Of a stretch of DNA of 5,256 nt, positions 1-5,109 are shown piece by piece; the first letter of the stretch is position 1, and every line of letters starts with the position of its first letter. Location: the NCBI GenBank assembly GCA_021850555.1, contig JAJZLX010000599.1, positions 1 through 5,256 on the forward strand, written 5' to 3'. The stretch is from Pseudomonadota bacterium (GTDB lineage Bacteria; Pseudomonadota; Gammaproteobacteria; Steroidobacterales; Steroidobacteraceae). The notes beneath the pieces were generated by a model. The model ran no database searches. It was given only the letters and a program-made list of their open reading frames with translations, and had not been told where the DNA came from. The position numbers and the translations under genes were made by a program.

Positions 1-231
1 CGAGGCGGCTGAGTCGGTGAGGCGCTCGGAGGAGCGGCCGTAGAGCTGCCCCTTCAGCCACCGCACCTCCTCCTCGAGCAGCCCCTTGCGCTCGAGGGCC
101 TGGCGGTGCTGAACTTGAAGCTGCTCGTGCGCCTCGCGAAGCTGGCGCAGGGACTCCTCCGAGACCTTCAGCCGCGCCGCAAGCTCGGCGTTCTGATCGA
201 GGAGTTTATGGGCGCGCGGTGGGGCAGGCAC
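1..231 (-). CDS. tnpC: IS66 transposase TnpC, N-terminal part
   Basis: This is the main IS66 transposase, expected to supply the DDE catalytic domain, which is off the left edge. The 77 visible codons give a charged, Leu-rich coiled-coil-like region (about residues 9-60) followed by LKGQLYGRSSER (59-70), matching the zipper region and the GR-S-ER motif that open IS66 TnpC proteins. An in-frame TAA lies just upstream (244-242), so translation must start after it, and GTG at 231 is the first plausible codon. No Shine-Dalgarno sequence precedes it. The gene begins 46 bases after the tnpB stop, behind a palindrome and a promoter-like sequence. The start is less certain than the identity. Confidence 0.85.
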   Translation of the reverse strand, partial: MPAPPRAHKLLDQNAELAARLKVSEESLRQLREAHEQLQVQHRQALERKGLLEEEVRWLKGQLYGRSSERLTDSAAS

Positions 232-256
232 GGCATGAAATTATACCGTGCCTGCC
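223..256. repeat. 11-bp inverted repeat over the tnpC start
   Basis: GGCAGGCACGG (223-233) is repeated perfectly in inverted orientation as CCGTGCCTGCC (246-256) around a 12-base AT-rich spacer. In RNA it would form a strong stem-loop. The GTG start of tnpC (231-229) lies inside one arm. It could be an operator, a translation-blocking hairpin or a transcription attenuator. It is not followed by a U-run, so a classical terminator is unlikely. Confidence 0.7.
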
Positions 257-267
257 ACGCATTACAA
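240..267 (-). promoter_or_regulatory. Promoter-like sequence just upstream of tnpC
   Basis: On the minus strand TTGTAA (267-262, four of six matches to TTGACA) is followed after 16 bases by TATAAT (245-240, perfect -10 consensus). Transcription would begin at about 234-231, at or next to the GTG codon, giving a nearly leaderless message. That would agree with the absence of a Shine-Dalgarno sequence. The -10 box lies in the spacer of the 223-256 inverted repeat. This is prediction from sequence only. Confidence 0.4.
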
Positions 268-277
268 CATCTAACTG

Positions 278-637
278 TCACGCCGCGTGCTTGAATCGCA
301 GCATCTTGTGCGGCTGCCTGAAGATGTCGTATCCATCGAGCAGCCACTCGAGCTCCTCGGCAGTCAGCGTCACCACCTCCTGCTCCATGAGCCTCGGCCA
401 GCAGAACTTCTCCCGGCCCTCGATCACCTTGTGCCAAACCGCAAAGCCGTTCCTGTGCCAGTAGAGGATCTTCACCGCGTTGTAGTGCTTGCCCACGAAG
501 ATCACCAGTGCGCCCGAGAAGGGGTCGATCTTCATTACCTGCTGGGCAACGGCAGCAAGGCCGTTGCGCCACATCCGCATGTCGACCGGCTCGCGATACA
601 GGTAGACCTTCAGCCCCTCGCCGTACGGGCGCATCAT
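278..637 (-). CDS. tnpB: IS66 Orf2 family protein TnpB
   Basis: This is the second accessory protein of the IS66 transposition set. The 119-residue product is the usual length for the family and has its signatures: a VYLYREPVDMR start region (residues 11-21), IDPFSGALVIF (37-47), KILYWHRNGFAVWHK (56-70) and a C-terminal LTAEELEWLLDG helix (91-102). The reading frame could extend upstream to 727, but that part is antiparallel-free overlap with tnpA and is not family-like. The ATG at 637 has GGGAG 7 bases upstream and overlaps the tnpA stop. A second ATG follows at once (634). No disruption is visible. It was probably co-transcribed with tnpA. Confidence 0.93.
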   Translation of the reverse strand: MMRPYGEGLKVYLYREPVDMRMWRNGLAAVAQQVMKIDPFSGALVIFVGKHYNAVKILYWHRNGFAVWHKVIEGREKFCWPRLMEQEVVTLTAEELEWLLDGYDIFRQPHKMLRFKHAA

Positions 638-1005
638 GCCTGCTCTCCCATCAGCTGCAGGATCCACTGTGGCTGCGGCCACATCCCGCACTCGATCAGC
701 CATCCGCTCGGATGACGCAGCCGGCATACCGGACCGCGGACCGCCAGCTCCGCTCCTGCGAGGGACTCCTGCACTCGCACCTGCACGAACTTCCCCGGGC
801 CGCCCACCGTCTGCTCCTGCGCTCTCCTCGGCGGCACGATGCCCTTCTGGATCAGCTGGCGCCGCACCTTGTACAGCATCGCCATGCTCAGGCCGTGCGC
901 TCGGTAGTAATCCGGCAGCGACACCCCCTCCTTCTGGGCCTCTTGCATCCGCTCCAAGAAGCGCTGCTGCCCCAGCGTCAGCTCCCCTCGTGTCTCATCG
1001 TTCAT
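634..1005 (-). CDS. tnpA: IS66 accessory protein TnpA
   Basis: This is the small accessory protein of IS66-family elements, needed with TnpB alongside the main transposase TnpC; its exact biochemical role is not settled. The 123-residue product carries a helix-turn-helix-like segment at about residues 29-50 (SLPDYYRAHGLSMAMLYKV), as IS66 OrfA proteins do, and a C-terminal half ending in a Trp-rich stretch. I chose the ATG at 1005 because GAGG lies 8 bases upstream. Other in-frame ATGs at 1011 and 1056 are possible and would add 2 or 17 residues. The stop TGA (636-634) overlaps the tnpB ATG in an ATGA, so the two genes are probably translationally coupled. The frame looks intact. Confidence 0.88.
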   Translation of the reverse strand: MNDETRGELTLGQQRFLERMQEAQKEGVSLPDYYRAHGLSMAMLYKVRRQLIQKGIVPPRRAQEQTVGGPGKFVQVRVQESLAGAELAVRGPVCRLRHPSGWLIECGMWPQPQWILQLMGEQA

Positions 1006-1076
1006 CGTCATGCCCTCGGCATGCGGCCCATTGCCGCAGCCAGAGCATCGAGCCATCAGATCAGGGCCGGAAGTAC

Positions 1077-1096
1077 GGGGATGCCGGAGGGCTTAC
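1077..1096 (-). repeat. IS66 terminal inverted repeat (tnpA-proximal end)
   Basis: Read on the minus strand from 1096, the sequence begins GTAAGCCCTCCGGCATCCCC, matching the GTAAG start typical of IS66-family ends. It lies about 70 bases outside the tnpA start, the expected place for the tnpA-side end. The partner repeat is outside the window, so the inner limit of the repeat is a guess. Confidence 0.65.
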
Positions 1097-1210
1097 GATC
1101 GGACACTGGTTCAGGGCCAGCATGCGGGTTTCATTGTAGTAGCCGTCGGCGAGCGTGCGCAGATACGTTCCTACGTTCGATTTCCTCGGGGCCGCGATCT
1201 CATGCGGCAT
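1097..1210 (-). pseudogene. Short coupled reading frame cut by the IS66 insertion
   Basis: An ATG at 1210 opens a frame that overlaps the last 11 bases of the integrase A gene. It runs 38 codons (MPHEIAAPRKSNVGTYLRTL...) exactly to the IS boundary at 1097. It then reads 11 codons into the IS end and stops at 1061. The overlap with the upstream gene suggests translational coupling, but the only Shine-Dalgarno-like sequence (GAGG) is about 15 bases upstream. I do not recognise the product. It could be the start of a real gene broken by the IS, or a chance frame. An alternative ATG at 1203 gives only ten codons. Confidence 0.35.
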
Positions 1211-2699
1211 TGGCGACTCGTGCTGCCTCGGGTGAATTGGATCGTGCTCTGATCGCGATTTCTCCATTGCCGGTCGACGTTGGAATGAGTCCGGGCTTTT
1301 CGACTTTCTGGCCAGCCGACAACTTCGCCCAGTATCCCCGGTGCGGCACGGGGATGCCGGCGCGGCGGCACGCCTTCGCAAGGCCCACGTCGGTGACGCC
1401 ATACGTCTCGGCCAGCGTCGCGATCGGCTGCGACCAGACCAGATCGTAGAGCTCCTGGCGGCTGAACCGATGAACATGGTGGCCGGTGTTCGTGACCATG
1501 CTCTGGTTATCCCGGGTTTTTCTCTTGCGGCGGGTTGTTTTGGATGCAGCAATCCCGCGTAATCGCTCGCCGTGGCGATCGAGAGCGCTTTGCCGGTGTT
1601 CCGTCTGGAAGTACGCATATCCGGCGGTTGTCTTCGGATCTTTGTGATTCAGAACGGCGCCGACCAAGTGCAGCGACACGCCGTCTTGCACGAGCCAGGA
1701 TCCGACGGTGCGCCGCAGATCGTGGATCCTGATGTCCTGCAGTCCCGCGGCGGTTCGAACCCGGGTCCAGGCCGAACGCAGATCCTTCAGCGGTTGGCCG
1801 AAAAAGGGTCCGCAGATGATGTAGGGGTTCCCCTGGATTCGCGGAATCATCTTCAGCCGTTCGATGGCCACGGTGGAGAGGGGAGCGAGCACGGGTTCCC
1901 CGTTCTTGGAACGTCCGATCGCCAGCGTCCGCCGATCCCAGTCGACGTCGCGCCACTGGGCCCTCAGAAGCTCCTTCTTGCGAACCCCAGTGAGCAGCAG
2001 CAGCCAGAGCGCGTGGCGCGCATGCTCGTTGAGCTCGCCATCGATAGCGCGCGCCAGTGCGGGCATCTGCTCGCGGGTCACGTACACCTTACGTTTGCGC
2101 TCCGGGAACTCCTCGATGCCGGTGCAGGGGTTCGGGAACCCCCTCGGGACGAGACCCCAGGTCTCCGCGCAGTGGTACATCTTGCGTACGATCTCGAGCA
2201 GTCGGTTCGCGGCGTAGGGACGCTGGGCACCGTACGCGGAGTGGATGTCGGCGATATCCGCCGGGGTGACCATCACCGCAAGCCGGGACCCCAGCTTAGG
2301 AACGAGGAGGCGGTTCAGGTACCGCTCGTCGGTGCTCCCGCTTTGCTTCTTGGGCTTCGCGTGCTTGCTCAGATAGACGTCGACGAGCGACTTCACCGTA
2401 TTCGCCGCCCTCAAGGCATCACCGTCCGCCTGAGGATCTTCCCGGTCTGCGACCTGGCCGAGAAATGCGCGCGCCTTCCTGCGCGCGTCCGAGAGTGTCA
2501 GTGCGTCTGCGCGGCCGAGATTGGCGAGCCGTTTGCGATGGTTCACCCGATAAGTGACCACGTACGCCCGGCGACCGGACGGATACACCCGCAAACCGAA
2601 ACAGGGGATCTCCTCGTCCCAGTAAATGCATTGTGCGTTTTTCTCGCCGAAATACGGCACAATTCGCACGGTGTCTTGCCGGAGCTTTGCAGTGGACAT
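1200..2699 (-). CDS. P4-type tyrosine integrase with fused C-terminal island-protein domain (integrase A)
   Basis: This site-specific recombinase should catalyse element integration and excision at a tRNA-type att site. Residues 1-90 match the arm-binding N-terminal domain of P4-like integrases (DUF4102 type), and about 100-190 match the core-binding domain. The catalytic domain (about 205-385) shows the full set: Arg240 (LTGVRKKEL), Lys265, His326 and Arg329 (IHDLRR), His352 and nucleophile Tyr361 (TTAGYAYF). Such integrases are usually about 400 residues. This one has 499, because after a basic linker it continues into a domain at about 411-470 (FSRQELYDLVW, then DVGLAKACRRAGIPVPHRGYW) that I know as the start of separate hypothetical proteins of islands. 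An internal ATG at codon 401 (1499) could be an independent start. No Shine-Dalgarno precedes the ATG at 2699, which follows a CCCCC run. Confidence 0.93.
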   Translation of the reverse strand: MSTAKLRQDTVRIVPYFGEKNAQCIYWDEEIPCFGLRVYPSGRRAYVVTYRVNHRKRLANLGRADALTLSDARRKARAFLGQVADREDPQADGDALRAANTVKSLVDVYLSKHAKPKKQSGSTDERYLNRLLVPKLGSRLAVMVTPADIADIHSAYGAQRPYAANRLLEIVRKMYHCAETWGLVPRGFPNPCTGIEEFPERKRKVYVTREQMPALARAIDGELNEHARHALWLLLLTGVRKKELLRAQWRDVDWDRRTLAIGRSKNGEPVLAPLSTVAIERLKMIPRIQGNPYIICGPFFGQPLKDLRSAWTRVRTAAGLQDIRIHDLRRTVGSWLVQDGVSLHLVGAVLNHKDPKTTAGYAYFQTEHRQSALDRHGERLRGIAASKTTRRKRKTRDNQSMVTNTGHHVHRFSRQELYDLVWSQPIATLAETYGVTDVGLAKACRRAGIPVPHRGYWAKLSAGQKVEKPGLIPTSTGNGEIAIRARSNSPEAARVANAA

Positions 2700-2703
2700 G
2701 GGG

Positions 2704-2714
2704 GATTCGAACTC
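2704..2714 (-). repeat. T-loop-like GAGTTCGAATC abutting the integrase A start
   Basis: On the minus strand the 11 bases GAGTTCGAATC, typical of a tRNA T arm, sit five bases upstream of the integrase A ATG. The same 11 bases occur in the tRNA-Arg fragment at 2878-2888 on the plus strand, making an inverted pair about 170 bp apart. The bases around this copy do not fold into a T stem or an acceptor end, so it is at most a decayed attachment core, or chance. Confidence 0.35.
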
Positions 2715-2719
2715 GCCTT

Positions 2720-2741
2720 TTGAGTGACCATTGAGTGACCA
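2720..2741. repeat. Two perfect tandem 11-bp repeats, TTGAGTGACCA
   Basis: TTGAGTGACCA occurs twice head to tail (2720-2730 and 2731-2741) in the region upstream of integrase A. Spacing of one helical turn, placement 20 bp from an integrase start and proximity to an att-like sequence fit arm-type binding sites for the integrase N-terminal domain, or an operator for its gene. The function is inferred. Confidence 0.6.
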
Positions 2742-2820
2742 ACACCGAGGGTACTCGGGCGCATCCCGACCTGCAATAGCGCAGAGGTCAAGTTGTAAGT
2801 GATTGAAAAGACAAGAGTAG

Positions 2821-2850
2821 CGAAGTCAGGCGAAGCGTGGCGAAGTCGGC
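2821..2850. repeat. Three CGAAG units at exact 10-bp spacing
   Basis: CGAAGTCAGG, CGAAGCGTGG and CGAAGTCGGC follow each other without gap, ending a few bases before the tRNA fragment. The CGAAG core is at 2821, 2831 and 2841. One-turn phasing beside an attachment site suggests sites for an integrase arm domain or a recombination directionality factor. They could serve either flanking integrase. Confidence 0.5.
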
Positions 2851-2856
2851 GTAATT

Positions 2857-2903
2857 GGCTACGAACCATGAGGTCGGGAGTTCGAATCTCTCCGGGCGCG
2901 CCA
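2857..2903 (+). other. 3' half of a tRNA-Arg(ACG) gene, probable att site
   Basis: From 2857 the sequence matches the 3' part of a tRNA. GG closes the anticodon stem, and the loop CTACGAA (2859-2865) carries anticodon ACG (2861-2863). A T arm follows, with stem GGGAG/CTCTC and loop TTCGAAT, then the acceptor strand CGGGCGC, a discriminator G and an encoded CCA ending at 2903. The anticodon stem pairs only for its inner three base pairs. The 5' half (expected to begin GCGCCCG) is absent upstream, so this is not a working tRNA. A tRNA 3' half beginning in the anticodon arm, next to an integrase gene, is the usual form of an attachment-site duplicate left by a tRNA-targeting element. Confidence 0.8.
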
Positions 2904-2951
2904 ATAAGTCCTTAAAATCAATCGCTTCCGTGCTCACCGGGAACCGTGGCA

Positions 2952-2980
2952 GTGGCCTTCGCCACAGTTCTGCCACAGTT
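2952..2980. repeat. Hairpin and 11-bp-spaced GCCACAGTT pair upstream of integrase B
   Basis: GCCACAGTT occurs at 2961-2969 and 2972-2980, an 11-bp period. GTGGC at 2952-2956 (and again at 2946-2950) is complementary to the GCCAC of each repeat, so GTGGC-CTTC-GCCAC (2952-2965) can form a five-pair hairpin. Placement between the att-like tRNA fragment and integrase B suggests arm-type integrase sites or an operator. Evidence is positional only. Confidence 0.45.
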
Positions 2981-3037
2981 TCTGCCCGATCTGCGCTACA
3001 GTCAAGCTCTCATCGAGGTGCATTACGGAGTTGTGAC

Positions 3038-4162
3038 GTGGCAAACATCCGAGAGCGGCTGCGCGGTGGCAAGCCTGTTTTTCAGGCCCAAGTCCGCATG
3101 GCCGGCTTTCCCGCGCGCACCGCAACATTTCCCACTCGCCGCATGGCCGAGCGATGGGCCAAGACGGTCGAAGCAGAAATGATCGAAGGCAAGCACTTTC
3201 GCTCGGTGGAGGCCCGTCGTCGAACTCTCGCCGATGCGATCGACCGGTACACCGAGGAGGAGCTGCCGAAGAAGCGGGCCGACAAGGCAATGCATCGATA
3301 TCTACTGCCGTGGTGGCGCGAGCACTACGGGCGCGTAAAGCTCGCCGATCTGACACCGGCTATCATCGTCGAGGCACGCGGGAAACTGGCAACCCAGCCT
3401 TATCGGCGTGCCAGTCCAGGTTCGAAACGGACTGGACTCGCACCGGGCCAGCAGCCGCAGGAGTGGCGCCGCCACGCAAGCACGATCAACCGCTATCTCG
3501 AAGTCCTTGGTCACGTATGTACGATTGCGCGCCGGGAGTGGCACTGGATAGCGAATAATCCCATGGATGGCGTGAGCAAGCTCGATGAGGGTGCTGGTCG
3601 TGTGCGATATCTGTCGGATGATGAGCGCGCGGCGCTGCTGTCTGAGACGACCAAGGATCCGCAGTTACACGCGCTGGTGACGACAGCCCTATCTACCGCC
3701 TCTCGCGTCGGCGAGCTCCTAACTTTATCGTGGTCCGATGTCGATCTGCACGACGGGCGAGCGCTGCTACGCAAGACCAAGAACGCGCAGCCGCGAGTGA
3801 TCTACATTTCGGGCGCGGCGCTCGAACTGTTACGCGAGCGCGCAAAGGCCCCGCGGCTCAGTGATGATCGGGTATTCCCGGGTGCCAGACCCGGAACTCG
3901 ATACAGCTACGGAAAACCATTCCGCGCTGCCGTCGCCGCAGCGGGCCTGAGAAATGTCCGATTCCACGACCTGCGGCACACTGCGGCGACGACGCTGGCG
4001 CGAATGGGTGCGAGCGAACAACAATTGCGCGCGATCGGCGGGTGGAAATCTGGTGTGGTCAGTCGCTATGTCCATCTGGCCGGTGCCGACGTACAAGACC
4101 TATTCGGCGCGCTCGCCGCGAAGGTGGGTGGGGTGGCGGAGAAGGGAAAGGACTCAGAGTGA
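3038..4162 (+). CDS. Phage/island-type tyrosine integrase (integrase B)
   Basis: This tyrosine recombinase should integrate and excise the element lying to its right. The 374-residue product is of normal family length. A short N-terminal region (1-60: GGKPVFQAQVR, then a TRRMAERWAKTVEAEM segment) looks like an arm-binding or SH3-like fold, and about 62-180 is the core-binding SAM-like domain. The catalytic domain shows Arg223 (TASRVGELL), Lys248, His310 and Arg313 (FHDLRHTA), Trp336 (GGWK, a common replacement for His) and nucleophile Tyr344 (SRYVHL). The frame is open back to 2855, but that extension merely translates the tRNA fragment. I chose GTG at 3038 because ACGGAG ends 7 bases upstream. 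The 3' end overlaps the convergent gene by 104 bases. It is not closely related to integrase A. Confidence 0.93.
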   Translation: MANIRERLRGGKPVFQAQVRMAGFPARTATFPTRRMAERWAKTVEAEMIEGKHFRSVEARRRTLADAIDRYTEEELPKKRADKAMHRYLLPWWREHYGRVKLADLTPAIIVEARGKLATQPYRRASPGSKRTGLAPGQQPQEWRRHASTINRYLEVLGHVCTIARREWHWIANNPMDGVSKLDEGAGRVRYLSDDERAALLSETTKDPQLHALVTTALSTASRVGELLTLSWSDVDLHDGRALLRKTKNAQPRVIYISGAALELLRERAKAPRLSDDRVFPGARPGTRYSYGKPFRAAVAAAGLRNVRFHDLRHTAATTLARMGASEQQLRAIGGWKSGVVSRYVHLAGADVQDLFGALAAKVGGVAEKGKDSE

Positions 4163-4760
4163 TACCGGTGTCCGAATGGGAGACCGTGTTGCGCGCCAGG
4201 CGGCGCCACCGATAGAGCGTCGACAAACTGGCACCTACGTATGCGGGTGCGAACGTCGGGATAGAGCCGCCCAAAAATAGCAGCGGCAGCGCGCGTCGCC
4301 TGAGCGCAAAATCCCGCGCTTCCCGCTCTCGCCGGCGCTCGCGTCGCGCGCGGTCAGAGTTAGGGGGCTCGACAGGCACCATCAAGTCGCGCACGGCCCG
4401 CAAGTCGCGGAGGCGGCGATACATCGTCGCGGGCGCGATACCTTGTTCCGCCGCTGCGGCCTCAAGGTCGCCATCATCCGCCCATGTCAGCAGAACTTCT
4501 GCCGCCGCGGCGGGGTTGATCTGCGCGCGCGGTCGCCCACGTCCGCCAGGACGGCGCTGAGGCTCACAAGCAATCCAAAAGGCAGCGAGCGCGCGCTCGA
4601 GCGCGGCGAGGGCGCTGAGCGGTGCTGTACGCACCTCTGGTGTCCACGCCAACCGCCGGAATCCCCCATGAAGATCGACCAGTAGGCGATAACCGGCTCG
4701 CACGGCTACTTCAGCGAGCGGCTGCCGAGCATTTTTGATAGTTGCACGGCGGTAAGCCAT
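4059..4760 (-). CDS. Unrecognised protein with two HTH-like segments, divergent from the wHTH gene
   Basis: I do not recognise this family. With the ATG at 4760 it has 233 residues. Residues 74-80 (RGRPRAQ) followed by an acidic helix and AAAAEQGIAPATMYRRLRDL (101-120) resemble the HTH of recombinases and small regulators. A second segment, FAPAYVGASLSTLYRWRRL (170-188), also looks HTH-like. A very basic helix (about 136-156, RARRERRREREARD) lies between them. DNA binding, perhaps repression of the divergent gene 76 bp away, is an inference. ATGs at 4781 and 4883 are alternative starts, and none has a clear Shine-Dalgarno sequence. The last 34 residues are encoded opposite the 3' end of integrase B and are Pro/Arg-rich, so the true C terminus may have been altered. 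The rest has domain-like sequence, so I favour a real gene. Confidence 0.55.
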   Translation of the reverse strand: MAYRRATIKNARQPLAEVAVRAGYRLLVDLHGGFRRLAWTPEVRTAPLSALAALERALAAFWIACEPQRRPGGRGRPRAQINPAAAAEVLLTWADDGDLEAAAAEQGIAPATMYRRLRDLRAVRDLMVPVEPPNSDRARRERRREREARDFALRRRALPLLFLGGSIPTFAPAYVGASLSTLYRWRRLARNTVSHSDTGITLSPFPSPPPHPPSRRARRIGLVRRHRPDGHSD

Positions 4761-4836
4761 TGAGCGGAATGCTATCACCATGAGGGGAATGGAGGGAAGC
4801 GGAGGCAAGAAGAGCCGACGCGCGTGGAGATGCATC
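4761..4836. promoter_or_regulatory. Divergent intergenic region of the regulator and wHTH-repA genes
   Basis: This 76-bp gap separates two divergent gene starts and should hold both promoters and any operator. I see no convincing -35/-10 pair. The six bases TGATAG at 4736-4741 recur inverted as CTATCA at 4772-4777, a weak candidate operator. The plus strand from 4780 is purine-rich, and GGAG at 4826-4829 is the ribosome binding site of the wHTH gene. Confidence 0.35.
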
Positions 4837-5109
4837 ATGACGACGATCCAGGGACCAATCCCCATAAACAATCCGGAGGCCACTCAGGCTGCCGGCATTG
4901 CCTATCCCGCGACCGAAAACGGCTGGCGCTGGACATACCGGCAACGGCACGAGCGCGGCCTCGCGCACTGCTTCCTGCGGGTCGGCCGCCGAATCCTGGT
5001 TGATCCACGAGCGTATCTCGATGCCCTCGCCGCGCAACGGCAGGGGAAAGCGATGCCGGTGGCACCGAAGTCGGCCGCCGGTGCCCGCCGGCGGGGAGGT
5101 GCGCGATGA
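4837..5109 (+). CDS. Small excisionase/AlpA-like DNA-binding protein
   Basis: This 90-residue protein is probably a DNA-binding factor, either a recombination directionality factor or a regulator of the following gene. After a polar N terminus, residues 29-67 (GWRWTYRQRHERGL, then FLRVGRRILVDPRAYLDALAAQ) have the helix plus beta-hairpin pattern of the winged HTH of excisionase/AlpA/MerR-like proteins, where a VGRR-hydrophobic-VD segment forms the wing. The tail is Arg/Ala-rich. I chose ATG 4837 because GGAG (4826-4829) lies 7 bases upstream; an in-frame ATG at 4780 is less likely. Its TGA overlaps the ATG of the RepA-like gene (ATGA), so both are probably translated from one message. The family match is by pattern, not by search. 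Confidence 0.75.
   Translation: MTTIQGPIPINNPEATQAAGIAYPATENGWRWTYRQRHERGLAHCFLRVGRRILVDPRAYLDALAAQRQGKAMPVAPKSAAGARRRGGAR

Larger units (their letters stand above)
1..1096 (-). mobile_element. IS66-family insertion sequence, partial (tnpA, tnpB, start of tnpC)
   Basis: Three consecutive minus-strand reading frames have the order and character of IS66 tnpA-tnpB-tnpC. The element starts at 1096, where the minus strand reads GTAAGCCCTCCGGCATCCCC; IS66-family ends typically begin GTAAG. Upstream of that point the sequence belongs to the integrase A operon. The other end and most of tnpC lie beyond the left edge, so the flanking duplication cannot be checked. IS66 elements usually duplicate 8 bp of target, which here would be GATCGGAC (plus strand 1097-1104). 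Family assignment is firm; the exact boundary rests on the terminal motif only. Confidence 0.9.

Noticed and set aside
223..256. Intrinsic terminator after tnpB
   Set aside because: The stem is strong but no T-run follows on the minus strand, and tnpC starts within it.
168..572. Minus-strand frame of 134 codons overlapping tnpB
   Set aside because: It is another frame of the intact tnpB gene and has no IS66-like or other motif.
508..1449. Long plus-strand open frame of 313 codons
   Set aside because: It lies antisense to tnpA, tnpB and the integrase A 3' end, has a low-complexity Arg/Ser/Pro composition, and is a shadow of GC-rich coding sequence.
1572..2723. Long plus-strand open frame of 383 codons
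   Set aside because: It is fully antisense to integrase A, which has every catalytic motif; no domain is recognisable in the plus-strand frame.
2821..2850. CRISPR-like array
   Set aside because: The three 10-bp units have no spacers and the repeat is far too short.
2800..2903. Complete tRNA gene
   Set aside because: No acceptor 5' strand (GCGCCCG) or D arm is found upstream of the anticodon loop, and the anticodon stem is only partly paired.
2855..3037. N-terminal extension of integrase B (about 61 codons beginning at a TTG)
   Set aside because: It translates the tRNA fragment (giving the usual tRNA artefact VGSSNLSGRA), and a GTG with a good Shine-Dalgarno follows at 3038.
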